Of a stretch of DNA of 64,000 nucleotides, positions 51,048 through 60,634 are shown piece after piece. The position numbers and the translations under genes are program-made. A model generated the notes under the pieces. It saw nothing but the letters and a program-made list of their open reading frames with translations. It ran no database searches and was not told where the DNA came from. The stretch's first letter is position 1, and every line of letters starts with the position of its first letter. Where the stretch lies: assembly GCA_965249925.1 (NCBI GenBank), contig OZ252260.1:5580001-5644000 (forward strand), written 5' to 3'. This DNA is from Hoeflea_A sp965249925. Its GTDB lineage: Bacteria > Pseudomonadota > Alphaproteobacteria > Rhizobiales > Rhizobiaceae.

Positions 51048-52192
51048 ACGATATGAGCAACGCGCCGATCGTCGGCCTCAATGTACCGGCCGTGGCAGGC
51101 ATGGACCTGAAGGACGTCGGCACCCCGGCGCTGATCATCGACCTCGACGCTTTCGAGCGCAACGTCGAACGCATGCGTGCGTTTATCGAAGAAAAGGGCA
51201 TCCGCCACCGGGCCCACGCCAAAACCCACAAATCGGCGGATATCGCGCTTTATCAGATCGAGAACGGCGGCGCCTGCGGCGTTTGCTGCCAAAAGGTCTC
51301 GGAAGCCGAGGCTCTGGTCGCCGGCGGCGTCCGCGACGTGCTGGTCTCCAACCAGGTTGTCGATCCGGCCAAGATCGACCGTCTCGCGGCGATGGCGCGC
51401 AAGGCGCGGGTTCTTGTGTGCGTCGACGACCTCGACAATGTCGACGATCTGTCTGCCGCCGCCGACCGGCATGGCGTGACGATAGAATGCCTGGTCGAGA
51501 TCGACGTTGGCGCCGGACGCTGCGGCGTGCAGTGGGGCGATCCGGTCGTCACCATCGCCAAGAAGATTGATGCCGCACCCGGATTGAAATTCGCCGGCCT
51601 GCAGGCCTATCAGGGTGCCGCCCAGCACGTGCACGACTATGAGGAGCGCCGTGCCAAGATCGATGCTGCGATCCGCATGGTCGATGACACCGTGACCATG
51701 CTGGGAGATGTGGGCCTCACCTGCGACATCGTCGGCGGCGCCGGAACCGGCACCTACTATTTCGAAGGCGCCAGCGGCGTCTACAACGAAATGCAATGCG
51801 GCTCCTACATCTTCATGGACGCCGATTACCAGCGGGTGCTCGACGACCGCGGCGGGTTCATCTCAGAATTCGAAAACAGCCTGTTCATCTACACCTCGAT
51901 CATGTCGAAAACCAAACACGACAAGGCGATCTGTGATGCCGGTCTGAAGGCGCAGAGTGTCGACAGCGGCCTGCCGGTCATCTTCGGGCGCGACGACATC
52001 GAATACATCAAATGTTCCGATGAGCACGGCGTGATATCCGATCCCAACAACGTGCTGAGGCTGAACGACAAGTTGAAGCTCGTTCCGGGTCACTGCGATC
52101 CGACGTGCAACGTTTACGATTGGTACGTCTGTGTTCGCGACGGGAAGGTCGAGACGCTTTGGCCGGTCACGGCCAGAGGAATGTGTCTCTAA
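51044..52192 (+). CDS. bhcC: Beta-hydroxyaspartate aldolase (BhcC)
   Basis: This protein has 382 residues and is a fold-type III PLP enzyme of the D-threonine aldolase group. The PLP lysine is K60 in HRAHAKTHKSADIA; the metal-binding end has PGHCDPTCNVYDWYV. It condenses glycine and glyoxylate to beta-hydroxyaspartate, the entry step of the cycle. The ATG overlaps the bhcB stop. bhcD follows after five bases. The length matches known BhcC. Confidence 0.92.
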   Translation: MNDMSNAPIVGLNVPAVAGMDLKDVGTPALIIDLDAFERNVERMRAFIEEKGIRHRAHAKTHKSADIALYQIENGGACGVCCQKVSEAEALVAGGVRDVLVSNQVVDPAKIDRLAAMARKARVLVCVDDLDNVDDLSAAADRHGVTIECLVEIDVGAGRCGVQWGDPVVTIAKKIDAAPGLKFAGLQAYQGAAQHVHDYEERRAKIDAAIRMVDDTVTMLGDVGLTCDIVGGAGTGTYYFEGASGVYNEMQCGSYIFMDADYQRVLDDRGGFISEFENSLFIYTSIMSKTKHDKAICDAGLKAQSVDSGLPVIFGRDDIEYIKCSDEHGVISDPNNVLRLNDKLKLVPGHCDPTCNVYDWYVCVRDGKVETLWPVTARGMCL

Positions 52193-52197
52193 GATCC

Positions 52198-53163
52198 ATG
52201 TTCATCCTTCCTGAAAAAGAGGCTGAGGCCCTAATCACCGAAGACACCGGCTACGCTGCCGTCGAAGCTGTCTTCGCCGCCATGGTTCGCGGCGAAGCCC
52301 GAAATTTTCCGGTGGTGCGCGAGGCCCTTGGCCACGCCGACGCCCTGTACGGCTTCAAATCGGGATTCGATCGCGCCGGGTTGACCCTCGGCTTGAAATC
52401 CGGTGGCTACTGGCCGGGCAACCTCGAAAAAGGCCTCGCCAACCACCAGTCCACGGTGTTTCTGTTCGATCCCGATACGGGCCGACCCAGTGCCGTTGTC
52501 GGTGGCAATGCGCTGACCGCCATTCGCACAGCGGCCTCCAGTGCCGTTTCGATTGAACATCTGGCACGCGGCGACTCAAAGACCCTCGGCATTGTCGGAG
52601 CCGGTCACCAGTCACATTTTCAGGTCCGCGCGGCGGTCCGGCAGCGACCGTTCGAACGTGTCCTTGCCTGGAACCGCCACCCCGCGATGCTTGAAAAGCT
52701 CGCCAAAACGGTGACCGATCTCGGTCTGCCGTTCGAGGCGGTGGATCGACCGATCCTGTGCCGTGACGCTGACGTCATCATCACGATCACGTCGAGCTTT
52801 GATGCATTGCTGCAGGCGGATTGGATTCATCCGGGCACTCACCTGGCCTGCATGGGTACCGACACCGTCGGCAAGATGGAAGTCGATCCGCATCTGCTTG
52901 CGCGCGCCGCTGTGTTCACCGACGAGGTTGCGCAATCGATTGCTATAGGTGAGACGCAACATGCCGTCGCGGCCGGCCTGCTGTCTGAGACGGCCATCAC
53001 CCCGATCGGTGATGTGATCATCGGGGCTCATCCCGGCCGGCAGTCCGAATCCGACATCACGCTTTTCGATGGAACAGGTGTCGGGCTTCAAGACCTTGCG
53101 GTTGCCCAGGCTGTCGTTTCCCTCGCACAGGAAAGCGGTGGCGGGTTCGTGGTGGACATTTGA
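52198..53163 (+). CDS. bhcD: Iminosuccinate reductase (BhcD)
   Basis: This protein has 321 residues and belongs to the ornithine cyclodeaminase/mu-crystallin family. The Rossmann dinucleotide motif is LGIVGAGHQSHFQVRAA; the substrate region includes GLKSGGYWPGN and NALTAIRTAASSAV, and SFDALLQADWIHPGTHLACM follows. In the cycle it reduces iminosuccinate to L-aspartate with NAD(P)H. It is the last gene of bhcABCD. A spacing of five bases from bhcC supports one transcript. Confidence 0.9.
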   Translation: MFILPEKEAEALITEDTGYAAVEAVFAAMVRGEARNFPVVREALGHADALYGFKSGFDRAGLTLGLKSGGYWPGNLEKGLANHQSTVFLFDPDTGRPSAVVGGNALTAIRTAASSAVSIEHLARGDSKTLGIVGAGHQSHFQVRAAVRQRPFERVLAWNRHPAMLEKLAKTVTDLGLPFEAVDRPILCRDADVIITITSSFDALLQADWIHPGTHLACMGTDTVGKMEVDPHLLARAAVFTDEVAQSIAIGETQHAVAAGLLSETAITPIGDVIIGAHPGRQSESDITLFDGTGVGLQDLAVAQAVVSLAQESGGGFVVDI

Positions 53164-53239
53164 CGGGTCAAAACGTTTGGGACTGTGTGGTCACAAAGTT
53201 CCGAATGCACCGGGCAACACGATCTGCTATACCAAGCGC

Positions 53240-53668
53240 GTGACCCGAGCTGTTATCATTTACTTCCTGACCCTGATCCCGGCGTTTGCCTGGGAAGCCA
53301 ACTCGGGCCGCATCTGCGAACTGGTCCATGCCGGAGAGCAGGCGGACGTGCGTGTGACATACGATCCGGCAATCGCCGAATATGCCATCGAGATCACCCC
53401 GCAAAGCTTCTGGTTCACGGGTCCTGAATTCGCTATCCGTTTCGTAGGTCCCCGCGGCCTCACCATATCCACCAGGCGTCACGAGATTACCGGCGGCGGT
53501 GCAACCTTGACGGTCAGAGACCGGGGCTTCGGCAACGTGCTGGACGGGATCGAATTCAACAGGACAGCCAGCGCTATACTCGGTGATCAGGTCGTGACCA
53601 TCGACCTCGACGGGGCGGCCCCCGCCGTTCGTGAATTCCGCGCCTGCACGATGGCGGTAAGTGCCTGA
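53240..53668 (+). CDS. Exported hypothetical protein
   Basis: This gene encodes 142 residues. The GTG at 53240 gives a proper signal peptide (VIIYFLTLIPAFAWEANSG); longer frames upstream would bury it. The mature part is a beta-rich domain (VRVTYDPAIAEYAIEITPQS, then FAIRFVGPRGLTIS) with two Cys that could pair. It lies after bhcD but with its own gap of 76 bases. No family is recognised. Confidence 0.55.
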   Translation: MTRAVIIYFLTLIPAFAWEANSGRICELVHAGEQADVRVTYDPAIAEYAIEITPQSFWFTGPEFAIRFVGPRGLTISTRRHEITGGGATLTVRDRGFGNVLDGIEFNRTASAILGDQVVTIDLDGAAPAVREFRACTMAVSA

Positions 53669-53868
53669 GGCACAGTCTGTTTACCGGCTTTGGCGGCGGC
53701 GAAATCGTTTCCGAAACCGCTCAAATTGATGGATCGGGATTAGCCGGCGGTTAAGCTGACTCATGCTAGACACGGTCCCGGTGCATCGGGATGGGCGGCT
53801 GCACCGTTGACGGCGCTATCGCGCCGGCAAAGTGCGTTTTGCGTCGGTCATGACGCTGTCCGAGGACG

Positions 53869-55461
53869 ATGCCCATGTCAGATCAGTCAGTCTTGAAAGG
53901 ACCTGAGCCGCAGCTGTCGTCCATCGATGACGAACGGGAAAGGTCGAAGGCTGCCTTTCTGGCGATGGTGAGCCACGAGATCCGCACTCCGTTGAACGGT
54001 CTGTTGGGGATCACCGGCCTGTTGCAGGACAGCGGTCTTGATGAGGAACAGCGGCGGCTGGTCGATATTGCCAATCGATCGGGCCGTCAGCTGCGGCGCA
54101 TCATCAACGACATTCTCGATTTCTCGAGGCTGGAGAGCAGCAGCCTGTCGATCGAGAAACGCGCTTTTGATCCCGGTAGTCTGGTCGACAGCGTGGTCAG
54201 TCTGGTGAACCGTGAAGCCGACAAAAAACGGCTTTCAGTCGGTTCGTTCGTCGCAGAATCGGTTCCGTCATCCGTCGTCGGAGATCCGGAGCGGATTCGC
54301 CAAGTTTTGTTCTATCTCGCAGAAAACGCCGTCAAGTTTACCGAGACCGGATCGGTTACCATCTCAGTGGAGGCGATGCGGGGACCGACGTCCAGCGATC
54401 TGCGTTTCTCGGTGGCGGACAGTGGAAAAGGCATATCGCCGGAGCGTCAGAACGGCCTTTTCGAGGCGTTCACCACCGGCGATGCGAGCTATGGCCGACA
54501 AGTCGGTGGCAACGGCCTGGGGCTGGCGCTCTCCAGAGCCCTGGTCGATTCGATGGGCGGCAGTATCGGTGTGCGCAGCCGCGAGGGTGAGGGCGCACAA
54601 TTCTGGTTCGAATTGCCACTGGAGAGAGGCGATGAAGAGTCCGATCTGACAGGTGCGATCCGAGACCACAGGCGTGGCGACCTCGCGACTCTGCACGGTC
54701 TGGTAGCGGAGGACAACGTCGTCAGCCAGTTGGAGATTGTCGGTGTGCTGGAAACGCTCGGGTTTCCCATGGACATCGCCTGCGATGGTCACGAGGCAGT
54801 GGAGGCGGCGGCTGCCCGGCCATACGACTTTATTCTGATGGACGTCGTTATGCCGCGCCTGGACGGATTGCAGGCCGCCAGCCGGATCCGACAGCACGGG
54901 GGTTACAATTCGGCGACGCCGATCATAGCCATGACAGCCTATGCATTGGCTGAAGATCGCCGGTTGATCACCTCCGCGGGTATGAACGACCTTGTATCCA
55001 AGCCGGTTTCGGTCGGCACACTCGGTGACGCTATCCGTCGCCTGACGCGGCGAGCATGTGATGTTGATTTATCGGAAGATTCGATCGTCGACGATGCCAG
55101 CGCCCACTTCGACCGCTCCGTCCTTGCAGCCGCTTTGGGCAACCTGAACCGCGATCTTCAGGCGCACCTTCTTGATGAGTTTCGATCCGACGTCAAACGG
55201 CAGATCCAAGCCCTTGAATCCGCGGGAACCGCGGACGACCGAGAGGCCTTGAACAACGCCAGTTTCGCACTCAAAAGCCTCTCCGGCGCGTTCGGTGCCA
55301 CCAGCCTGCACAAAGGCGCCGACCGGCTGGCAAGTCACTGCGGATCGGCGGATTTCGAGGAGCTGCGGACCGAAATCGATACACTCAAGCGCCTTTCGGA
55401 AGAAGTTCTCGCCAGTCTTGGCGACCTTGATATCGCAGACCCGACGCCGGCACACCACTGA
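53869..55461 (+). CDS. Hybrid histidine kinase, soluble, with degenerate HPt-like end
   Basis: This protein has 530 residues and no membrane segment or PAS domain. The HisKA box has H36 in FLAMVSHEIRTPLNG. The ATPase domain has the N-box LAENAVKF and G-boxes DSGKGIS and GNGLGLALS. The receiver domain has acidic AEDN and phospho-acceptor D325 (LMDVVMP). The C-terminal helical domain (about 430-520) looks like an HPt domain, but where AHxLKG is expected it reads SFALKSLSG, with no His. Phosphotransfer through this domain is therefore unlikely. The input signal is unknown; other subunits may supply it. Confidence 0.85.
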   Translation: MPMSDQSVLKGPEPQLSSIDDERERSKAAFLAMVSHEIRTPLNGLLGITGLLQDSGLDEEQRRLVDIANRSGRQLRRIINDILDFSRLESSSLSIEKRAFDPGSLVDSVVSLVNREADKKRLSVGSFVAESVPSSVVGDPERIRQVLFYLAENAVKFTETGSVTISVEAMRGPTSSDLRFSVADSGKGISPERQNGLFEAFTTGDASYGRQVGGNGLGLALSRALVDSMGGSIGVRSREGEGAQFWFELPLERGDEESDLTGAIRDHRRGDLATLHGLVAEDNVVSQLEIVGVLETLGFPMDIACDGHEAVEAAAARPYDFILMDVVMPRLDGLQAASRIRQHGGYNSATPIIAMTAYALAEDRRLITSAGMNDLVSKPVSVGTLGDAIRRLTRRACDVDLSEDSIVDDASAHFDRSVLAAALGNLNRDLQAHLLDEFRSDVKRQIQALESAGTADDREALNNASFALKSLSGAFGATSLHKGADRLASHCGSADFEELRTEIDTLKRLSEEVLASLGDLDIADPTPAHH

Positions 55462-55468
55462 AACAAGT

Positions 55469-56401
55469 CTACGCCTGGGCCGCCTGACCGAGTATCAGCG
55501 AACGCTGTTTCAAGAACTCGGACGCCATGAAATCGACAAATGCGCGAACCCGTGCGGTGGTGCGTAGATCGCTGTGCAGCAGCAGCCAGACACTGCGATC
55601 GGCCACCACCTCGGTATTCGGCACGCGCTGCAACTCCGGATCCGGATCGCCGGCAAAACAGGGCAGGAACGTCATGCCCATGCCGGCTCGCGCCATCTCG
55701 CGTTGCATGACACCTTCCGGGACGGCGTGCTGTATTCTGGCTTTTGGAAACGGTGATTTGCGTGCCCATTCGGGATTTGCGTCCTCATCACCCCAACCAA
55801 TCCAGGTCAATCCCGTTCCGTCCCCGTCAAAGGCAGCCCGGTGTTGCCGCACATAATCCTTCGAGGCATATATGCCCTTCTGGTATTGCATGACCCGGCG
55901 ACCGACCACATCATCGGTGACCGAAAAGGCCAGCCTGATCGACACGTCGGCTTCATGCTTGTTGAGGTCGCGAAAACTGTTGGTGATCTGGATATCCAGA
56001 TGGATGTCCGGATAGCGCTCGGAAAAGCGCGTCAGCATCGGCGATACGAACACATAGGCCAGGCTCGGAGGCAGGGTGACGCGGATAATGCCCGACGGGC
56101 GATTGTCGAGCCCGCAGAGCTTGCGCCGTGCGCCCAGCACCTCGGCCTCCGCTCGTTCGGCGATTGGCAGCAGTTCCTCGCCGGCCTGGGTGAGCACCAG
56201 CCCGTCCACCGACCGATCAAAAAGCCGTACCGCATAATCGGTCTCTAGATTGGCGAGACGTCGGGCAATCGTCGCGTGGTTGACACCGAGATGCGCGGCT
56301 GCCGCGCGCAGCGATCCGGATCGTGCAATCGCAAGAAAATAGGGCAGATCGCCCCAGTCCGCCGGCTTGATGCGTACACGGCTCGTCGTCGGCTCGGTCA
56401 T
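55469..56401 (-). CDS. LysR-family transcriptional regulator
   Basis: This protein has 310 residues. The HTH (LPYFLAIARSGSLRAAAAHL, then NHATIARRLANLE) is followed by the LysR substrate domain (SGIIRVTLPPSLAYVFVSPM and so on). The start at 56401 is chosen where the conserved N-terminus begins. It converges on the kinase gene (7 bases between stops) and is divergent from the SRPBCC gene, with which it shares a 118-base promoter region; it may control that gene. Confidence 0.9.
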   Translation of the reverse strand: MTEPTTSRVRIKPADWGDLPYFLAIARSGSLRAAAAHLGVNHATIARRLANLETDYAVRLFDRSVDGLVLTQAGEELLPIAERAEAEVLGARRKLCGLDNRPSGIIRVTLPPSLAYVFVSPMLTRFSERYPDIHLDIQITNSFRDLNKHEADVSIRLAFSVTDDVVGRRVMQYQKGIYASKDYVRQHRAAFDGDGTGLTWIGWGDEDANPEWARKSPFPKARIQHAVPEGVMQREMARAGMGMTFLPCFAGDPDPELQRVPNTEVVADRSVWLLLHSDLRTTARVRAFVDFMASEFLKQRSLILGQAAQA

Positions 56402-56519
56402 GGATCGGTCTCCTCCCACCACTTTAGTGGATCGTTTTCGATCCTCGGTGACGCGAACATCTTCGTATTCAAACATTCTTCAACCACTACCTATGTGGGA
56501 GGGCAGAGAGGAGACGACA

Positions 56520-56984
56520 ATGGCCACCGTTACAGTTGAACGACTTGTCAATGCGCCGCTGCCAGCCGTTTGGGCATCGTGGGACGATTTCGGCGGGATT
56601 TACCGGTTCAATCCGAACATCAGGGGTTCGTTCCTGCTTGAGGGAAGCAAAGCGACCGGGCTTGGGGCAACGCGCCAGTGCGACCTCACTGACGGCAAGA
56701 ACTACATCCAGGAGCGGATCGTGGACTATGTCCCGAAGCAGCGGCTGGTCATCGACATTTTCAACGGTACGCTTCCGATCAAAAACGCGATGGTCGAATT
56801 CGATCTGCATGTGGAGGATGATGACAGCACGCGGGTCAGAACAACCATGCATTTTGAGCCGAAGCAGGGGATTCTGGGCCGCCTCATGCTCCCGCTGATG
56901 AAACCCCAATTAAAGAAGATGCTCGGCAAGTTGCTCGACGGCAATGCGGCATATGTGGAAAATGACCGGGCCCTGGCCGCCTGA
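56520..56984 (+). CDS. SRPBCC (START-like) family protein
   Basis: This protein has 154 residues. Its pattern is that of the polyketide cyclase/START-like hydrophobic-pocket fold: VTVERLVNAPLPAVWASWDD at the N-terminus, LGATRQCDLTDGKNYIQERI in the sheet, and a long C-terminal helix (KPQLKKMLGKLLDGNAA). These proteins bind lipids or small hydrophobic ligands. GAGAGGAG lies upstream of the ATG. It is divergent from the LysR gene. The ligand is unknown. Confidence 0.8.
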   Translation: MATVTVERLVNAPLPAVWASWDDFGGIYRFNPNIRGSFLLEGSKATGLGATRQCDLTDGKNYIQERIVDYVPKQRLVIDIFNGTLPIKNAMVEFDLHVEDDDSTRVRTTMHFEPKQGILGRLMLPLMKPQLKKMLGKLLDGNAAYVENDRALAA

Positions 56985-57088
56985 CGACGACGATCGATAG
57001 ATGCAACGGTGCTTTCTTGTGAAGTGGCTTCACGGTAAAAGAAACGGATGCAATCCGTCGCCCATGTGCGTTGCAAGGGAGAGAGACC

Positions 57089-57484
57089 GTGATCGAGGGT
57101 GCCATCCACAACCCGGCCAATCCGGACCACTACATGCAGCTCGACCGGCTCGATCAGACGGTCCGGGTTTTCTACGATGGCGAGGAGATCGCCGCTACCA
57201 ATCAGGCCCTGCGGCTGCTCGAGGCCGGCCGCAGGCTGTATCAGCCGCAGTACTACATTCCGGAGGCGGATATCAGCGCGAGCCTGGTCAGGGTTTCCAA
57301 ACAGACCCACTGTCCTCTGAAAGGCGATGCGGCCTATTTCGATCTGCTGGGCGAGGCGGACACGCGCGCCGAATCGCTGGGTTGGGCCTATCCCGATCCG
57401 TTCGACTTCGCCAGTCAACTGGCTGGCCACATCGCCTTTGATCCGAAAAGAGTGACGATAACGGTCGAAGCCGCAGGCACCTGA
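57089..57484 (+). CDS. DUF427-family protein
   Basis: This protein has 131 residues. The DUF427 pattern is visible: VRVFYDGEEIAATNQALRLL, then YYIPEADISASLVRVSKQTH, CPLKGDAAYF, and the ending FASQLAGHIAFDP. The GTG at 57089 is chosen because GGGAGAGAG lies just before it; a TTG six codons earlier is also possible. The family has an unknown biochemical role. It follows the SRPBCC gene by about 100 bases on the same strand. Confidence 0.82.
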   Translation: MIEGAIHNPANPDHYMQLDRLDQTVRVFYDGEEIAATNQALRLLEAGRRLYQPQYYIPEADISASLVRVSKQTHCPLKGDAAYFDLLGEADTRAESLGWAYPDPFDFASQLAGHIAFDPKRVTITVEAAGT

Positions 57485-57527
57485 CGTCGGATAGGGCAGG
57501 CGCGGACAGGGGGAGCAGGGCTGAGCC

Positions 57528-58199
57528 ATGCAGGATTTCAACTCACTCTATAACATCGCAGCCAAACGCAAGGGGGGCGCCGAAGCGTTCGAGCAATCTC
57601 TTTCGACGCCAAAAGATACTGCCACGCTGGCGGCGATTCCGGATGACCGTTGGCTGTCGACCATGAGCAAATGCATCTTCCAGGCCGGCTTCAGCTGGAA
57701 GGTGGTGGAGGCCAAATGGCCGGATTTCGAGGAGGTCTTCCACGGCTTCGACATCGGCCGTATGGGGTTCCTCACCGACGAGCAGATCGGCGATCTGACC
57801 AGCGACACACGCATCATTCGGCACGGCAAAAAGATCGCGTCGATCCGCGAAAACGCGCAATTCCTGGCGGCGCTTGCCAAGGAAAACGGGTCCGCCGCCA
57901 AGACCTTCGCCGAGTGGCCAGTCGACGACTATGTGGGGTTGCTGGAGATGCTCAAAAAACGCGCGTCGCGGGTCGGCGGAACAACGGGAATGTATTTTCT
58001 CCGCTTCATGGGCGTTGACAGCTTCATTCTGTCTCGCGATGTGGTGGCGGCGCTGATACGCGAAGGCGTGGTCGACAAGACTCCGACGTCCAAACGCGAC
58101 CGCGACCGCGTTCAGGCGGCGTTCAACACCTGGCGCGCCCAATCCGGCCGTCCACTAACGCAGATCAGTCGTGTTCTTGCCTGTACGGTCGGTGATTAG
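57528..58199 (+). CDS. DNA-3-methyladenine glycosylase I-like protein
   Basis: This protein has 223 residues. It resembles the Tag family of HhH-GPD-type glycosylases that excise 3-methyladenine (DDRWLSTMSKCIFQAGFSWK, then VVEAKWPDFEEVFHGFDIGR and RIIRHGKKIASIRENAQFL). The strict zinc-binding Cys/His set of classical Tag is not obvious. It may be a diverged member. It converges on the amidohydrolase gene, overlapping its end by four bases. Confidence 0.7.
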   Translation: MQDFNSLYNIAAKRKGGAEAFEQSLSTPKDTATLAAIPDDRWLSTMSKCIFQAGFSWKVVEAKWPDFEEVFHGFDIGRMGFLTDEQIGDLTSDTRIIRHGKKIASIRENAQFLAALAKENGSAAKTFAEWPVDDYVGLLEMLKKRASRVGGTTGMYFLRFMGVDSFILSRDVVAALIREGVVDKTPTSKRDRDRVQAAFNTWRAQSGRPLTQISRVLACTVGD

Positions 58200-59361
58200 G
58201 CGGCATTTTGTCCGAGCAGCCGGTCGATAGTGCTCAGGAACATTGACGTGCCGCTTTCGATGAGCGCGTCGGGAAAATCATAGTCCGGATTGTGCAAAGC
58301 CGGATGATCGACGCCGGCGCCGAGAAAGAACATCGCCGACCGGGCGTGATCGCCATAGGCGCCGAAATCCTCCGAAAAGCGCAAGGGTGTGTCCAGGTCC
58401 TCTACCGCCAGTTGGCAATGTGCAGCCGATTGACGAAAGTGCTCCACCAGGCCCGCGTCGTTTGTGCAGGCGTCGAAGACGTCATCGAAACCGACGTCGA
58501 GCATCAGTCCATCCGCCTGTGCCGCATTCTCGGCGATCGCTGTCGCATCGGCGATCAGATTGCGCATTTTGGCGTCGGTGACCGAGCGCAGCGTTGCCCA
58601 AACTTCCGCCTCCCCGGGGGCGACCCAAAACCCCTTTCACCGAGATGGGCATGAACCACCGTGACCAACGCGAAATCGGCGTTCAACGGACCGGGGGTCG
58701 ATAGCGCGTTGAGTTTGTCCACCGTGGTGGCGAGAGCCAACGCCGGCGAGACGCCGGTTTCCGGCATGGATGCGTGGGCGGTTTTGCCGGTGAAGCGAAT
58801 CCGCAGGCCGCGCGATGCGCAATTCACGATGCCAGCCTTGAGGATCACGTGATGCAAGGCGTATCCCGGCAGATTGTGCAGCGACAGCGCGTAGTCGAGA
58901 GCAAGTGCGCGAAATCGATCATCGGCGATGACGGCGCGCGCGCCGTTGCCGGTTTCCTCCGCCGGTTGAAACAGCAGGACAACACGGCCGCGTTCCGGAC
59001 GCCGCGTTTGATAGTGACAGGCCAGGGCCAGCAGGATGGCCATATGACCATCGTGACCGCACAGATGTGCCTTCCCAGGTGATACCGAGCGGTGTGGACG
59101 ATCGCCGAGTTCGGTGATGGGCAGGCCGTCAAGTTCGCAGCGCACCATCACGGTGGGCCCGCTCCGATGGCTGTCAAAGACCGCCGCCACTCCAGTGCCA
59201 CCCAATCCCTCGATCAGCCTGTCCGGCTGGTTATCTGCCAGGTGGGCGACTATTGTCGCGGCCGTTTGGAATTCCTGACCGGACAATTCCGGCCGGGCGT
59301 GCAATTGCCGCCTGATCGACCGCATCCCGGCCAACCGATCCTCGGACAGAATGTCGTTCAA
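58196..59361 (-). pseudogene. M20-family amidohydrolase with a single-base frameshift
   Basis: An M20 metallopeptidase/amidohydrolase (hippurate-hydrolase group). HARPELSGQEFQT, AHLCGHDGHMAILLAL with metal-binding His/Asp, FQPAEETGNGARAVIADDRF and KAGIVNCASRGLRIRF are intact from a TTG start at 59361. At about 58,620 the frame breaks: HAHLGERGFG continues wrongly, while the other frame resumes GEAEVWATLRSVTDAKMRNL and runs to the normal end DRLLGQNAA. Restoring one base in a G run (CCC at 58,624-58,626 on the plus strand) joins them. The gene is either newly inactivated or affected by a sequencing error. Confidence 0.75.
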
Positions 59362-59437
59362 CGCATAACCCTCAACCCGAATAACAAGGAGAGGGCCATT
59401 GTGATTGCCGTGAAACCGCGCGGCAAGTCCGCTGCGA

Positions 59438-60625
59438 CTAAAGATCAACCCAGCTGGCGTTCTGAGCTGAGGAACGCACGCACGCGTCGATAAAACGCAT
59501 GCCCAGCACACCGTCCTGAAGGGTGGGATACACAACGCCCTCGGGAATGGTCCCGCCCGGTGTCCGGCGGGCGCGGATGGCTGCGGCCGCTTCCGTGTAG
59601 ATGTTGGCAAATCCCTCCAGATAGCCCTCCGGATGGCCGGGCGGCACACGCGTCACCCGATGTGCTGCCTCGCCGGCACCCGGGCCGCCACGCGTCAGCA
59701 GCTGTTTGGGCTCGCCGAAGGGTGAATACCACAGGTGATTGGGGTGTTCCTGCTCCCATTCCAGACCGCCCTGGGTGCCGTAAATGCGCAGTTTCAGACC
59801 GTTCTCGTGGCCCGGCGCCACCTGGCTGGACCACAGCATTCCCTTTGCCGGCTTGTCGTCGCCAACGGGTCGAAAGCGCAGCATCACGTGCGCGTTGTCG
59901 TCCACCCTGCGGCCCTCGACAAAGGATTCCAGATCCGCCGCCAGGCTCTCGGTCTCAAGGCCACTGACGAAACTCGCGAGGTTCCAGGCGTGGGTGCCGA
60001 TATCGCCGATGCAGCCCCCTGCACCGGACTGTGCGGGATCGGTGCGCCAGGAGGCCTGTTTGTTGCCGGTTTCCTCCTGGGCTTCCGTCAACCAGTCCTG
60101 AATATACTCGGCATGCACGAGACGGATCGACCCCAGCTTGCCCTGGGCCACCATGTCGCGCGCATGGCGGATCATCGGATAGCCGGTGTAATTGTGGGTC
60201 AGCACAAAAAGGCTGTCGCTCTGCTCGGCCAGTTGCGCCAGCTGCTCGGCGTCCGAGAGTGTCGAGGTCAGCGGCTTGTCGCAGATGACGTGAATGCCGG
60301 CGCGCAGGAACGCCGCGGCCACCGGAAAATGCATGTGGTTGGGCGTGACGATCGACACCGCCTCGATGCCGTCGTCGCGTGCGGCTTCCTTCTCGGCCAT
60401 GTCCTCGAAGGAGGTATAGACACGATCCTCCGCCAGACCCAACTCGGCGCCGGATGCCTTGGCCCGGTCCGCATCGGCCGACAGAGCGCCGGCGACCAGC
60501 TCATACTCCCCGTCCATGCGCGCCGCGATGCGATGTACGGCGCCGATAAAGGCGCCCTGTCCGCCGCCGACCATGCCAAGCCGGATAGGCTGTGAGCCGC
60601 TGGCTGATTTCGAACCACTGACCAT
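59438..60625 (-). CDS. Gfo/Idh/MocA-family oxidoreductase
   Basis: This protein has 395 residues. The Rossmann motif is RLGMVGGGQGAFIGAVHRIA; the conserved catalytic stretch is HVICDKPLTSTLSDA (the EKP-type lysine appears as DKP here), and GGCIGDIGTHAWNLASFVSG contains the Asp and His of the active site. It oxidises a sugar, inositol or related polyol with NAD(P). It lies in a five-gene minus-strand operon with two TIM-barrel isomerases and a second, different Gfo/Idh enzyme. The substrate cannot be fixed. Confidence 0.87.
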   Translation of the reverse strand: MVSGSKSASGSQPIRLGMVGGGQGAFIGAVHRIAARMDGEYELVAGALSADADRAKASGAELGLAEDRVYTSFEDMAEKEAARDDGIEAVSIVTPNHMHFPVAAAFLRAGIHVICDKPLTSTLSDAEQLAQLAEQSDSLFVLTHNYTGYPMIRHARDMVAQGKLGSIRLVHAEYIQDWLTEAQEETGNKQASWRTDPAQSGAGGCIGDIGTHAWNLASFVSGLETESLAADLESFVEGRRVDDNAHVMLRFRPVGDDKPAKGMLWSSQVAPGHENGLKLRIYGTQGGLEWEQEHPNHLWYSPFGEPKQLLTRGGPGAGEAAHRVTRVPPGHPEGYLEGFANIYTEAAAAIRARRTPGGTIPEGVVYPTLQDGVLGMRFIDACVRSSAQNASWVDL

Positions 60626-60634
60626 GAAAATCTC

